6,318 nt of DNA from an uncultured Tidjanibacter sp. (lineage in GTDB: Bacteria; Bacteroidota; Bacteroidia; Bacteroidales; Rikenellaceae). Shown piece after piece: positions 6,071 through 6,318 of this stretch; positions within the stretch are counted from its first letter, which is position 1; each line of letters opens with the position of its first letter. The notes beneath the pieces are model-generated. The model was not told the origin of the DNA, did not search any database, and was given only the letters and a program-made list of their open reading frames with translations. Made by a program: the position numbers and the translations under genes. Location: positions 1 through 6,318 of the forward strand of contig CAKUKW010000122.1 in NCBI GenBank assembly GCA_934663885.1. The letters run 5' to 3'.

Positions 6071-6318
6071 ATGAAAAAATTAGTCATACTTTCTTTACTG
6101 GCCGCTTTTTTCGCGGTACCGGCTTATTCGCAAGCAGTCGATACGGGCGCCGCCAATTTCCTTACGATCACTCCCGACGCCCGTTCTGCCGCAATGGGTA
6201 CTGCAGGAGCCGCATCTCATTACGGGGTATTTTCGATGTTCCACAATCCTGCGCTTATGGGCTTCGACCGCAACGGAGGTATCGGTTATGCTTACTCTCC
6301 GTGGATGAGCGGTGACGA
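6071..6318 (+). CDS. PorV/PorQ-family outer-membrane protein, 3'-truncated by window edge
   Basis: The first 82 codons of an outer-membrane protein. Residues 1-20 are a signal peptide (MKKLVIL, hydrophobic core, A-Y-S before Gln21). The mature start carries the family signature FLTITPDARSAAMGTAGAA (30-48), followed by FHNPALM (57-63), in which NPA is the conserved turn seen in PorV and PorQ. These are FadL-like 14-strand barrels. PorV is the shuttle and attachment component of the type IX secretion system, PorQ a relative in the same system, and Bacteroidota often carry several other paralogues. Only the N-terminus is visible, so true PorV, PorQ and a general paralogue cannot be told apart, and no symbol is given. 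The start is fixed by the signal peptide and an AT-rich upstream sequence. It is divergent from paralogue B across a 407-nt gap. Confidence 0.85.
   Translation, partial: MKKLVILSLLAAFFAVPAYSQAVDTGAANFLTITPDARSAAMGTAGAASHYGVFSMFHNPALMGFDRNGGIGYAYSPWMSGD

Noticed and set aside
1..6318. Insertion sequences, CRISPR arrays, prophage or conjugation genes
   Set aside because: No transposase, integrase, repeat-spacer pattern or terminal inverted repeats flanking a gene are visible on either strand.

Overview
The window looks like a chromosomal segment of a Bacteroidota bacterium, most likely of the order Bacteroidales. The evidence is a SusC/SusD nutrient-uptake pair, lipoprotein signal peptides with short lipoboxes, AT-rich start regions without recognisable Shine-Dalgarno sequences, TATCTTTA elements resembling the Bacteroidota -7 promoter box (TAnnTTTG), and a PorV/PorQ-family outer-membrane protein of the type tied to type IX secretion. 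The genus cannot be resolved from this sequence.

Left part (1-4091, + strand): an operon made of the 3' two-thirds of a SusC-like TonB-dependent transporter (5' end outside the window), a complete SusD-like surface lipoprotein, and a small lipoprotein with a single Calx-beta-like domain. The genes are separated by only 14 nt each time and the operon ends at a perfect inverted repeat that should terminate transcription in both directions. SusC is the outer-membrane barrel, SusD the lid that captures substrate, and the third protein is probably an accessory surface lipoprotein. No hydrolase, sulfatase or regulator is visible here, so the substrate (glycan or peptide) cannot be named.

Middle part (4092-5663, - strand): two tandem, clearly paralogous genes of an exported, uncharacterised protein family (233 and 232 aa; about 55% identical by hand alignment). 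Each has a cleavable signal peptide, no lipobox and its own downstream terminator hairpin, so they look like separately transcribed duplicates.

Right part (5664-6318): a gene-free divergent region of about 400 nt, then the first 82 codons of a PorV/PorQ-like outer-membrane protein on the + strand. The intergenic region is not featureless. It holds two back-to-back TATCTTTA boxes, a 16-codon open reading frame enclosed between the arms of a 9-bp perfect inverted repeat that contains its start codon, further small hairpins, and a second possible promoter close to the PorV-like gene. It may be a long structured leader or a small RNA gene. This stretch and the paralogous pair are the parts of the window least explained by known families.
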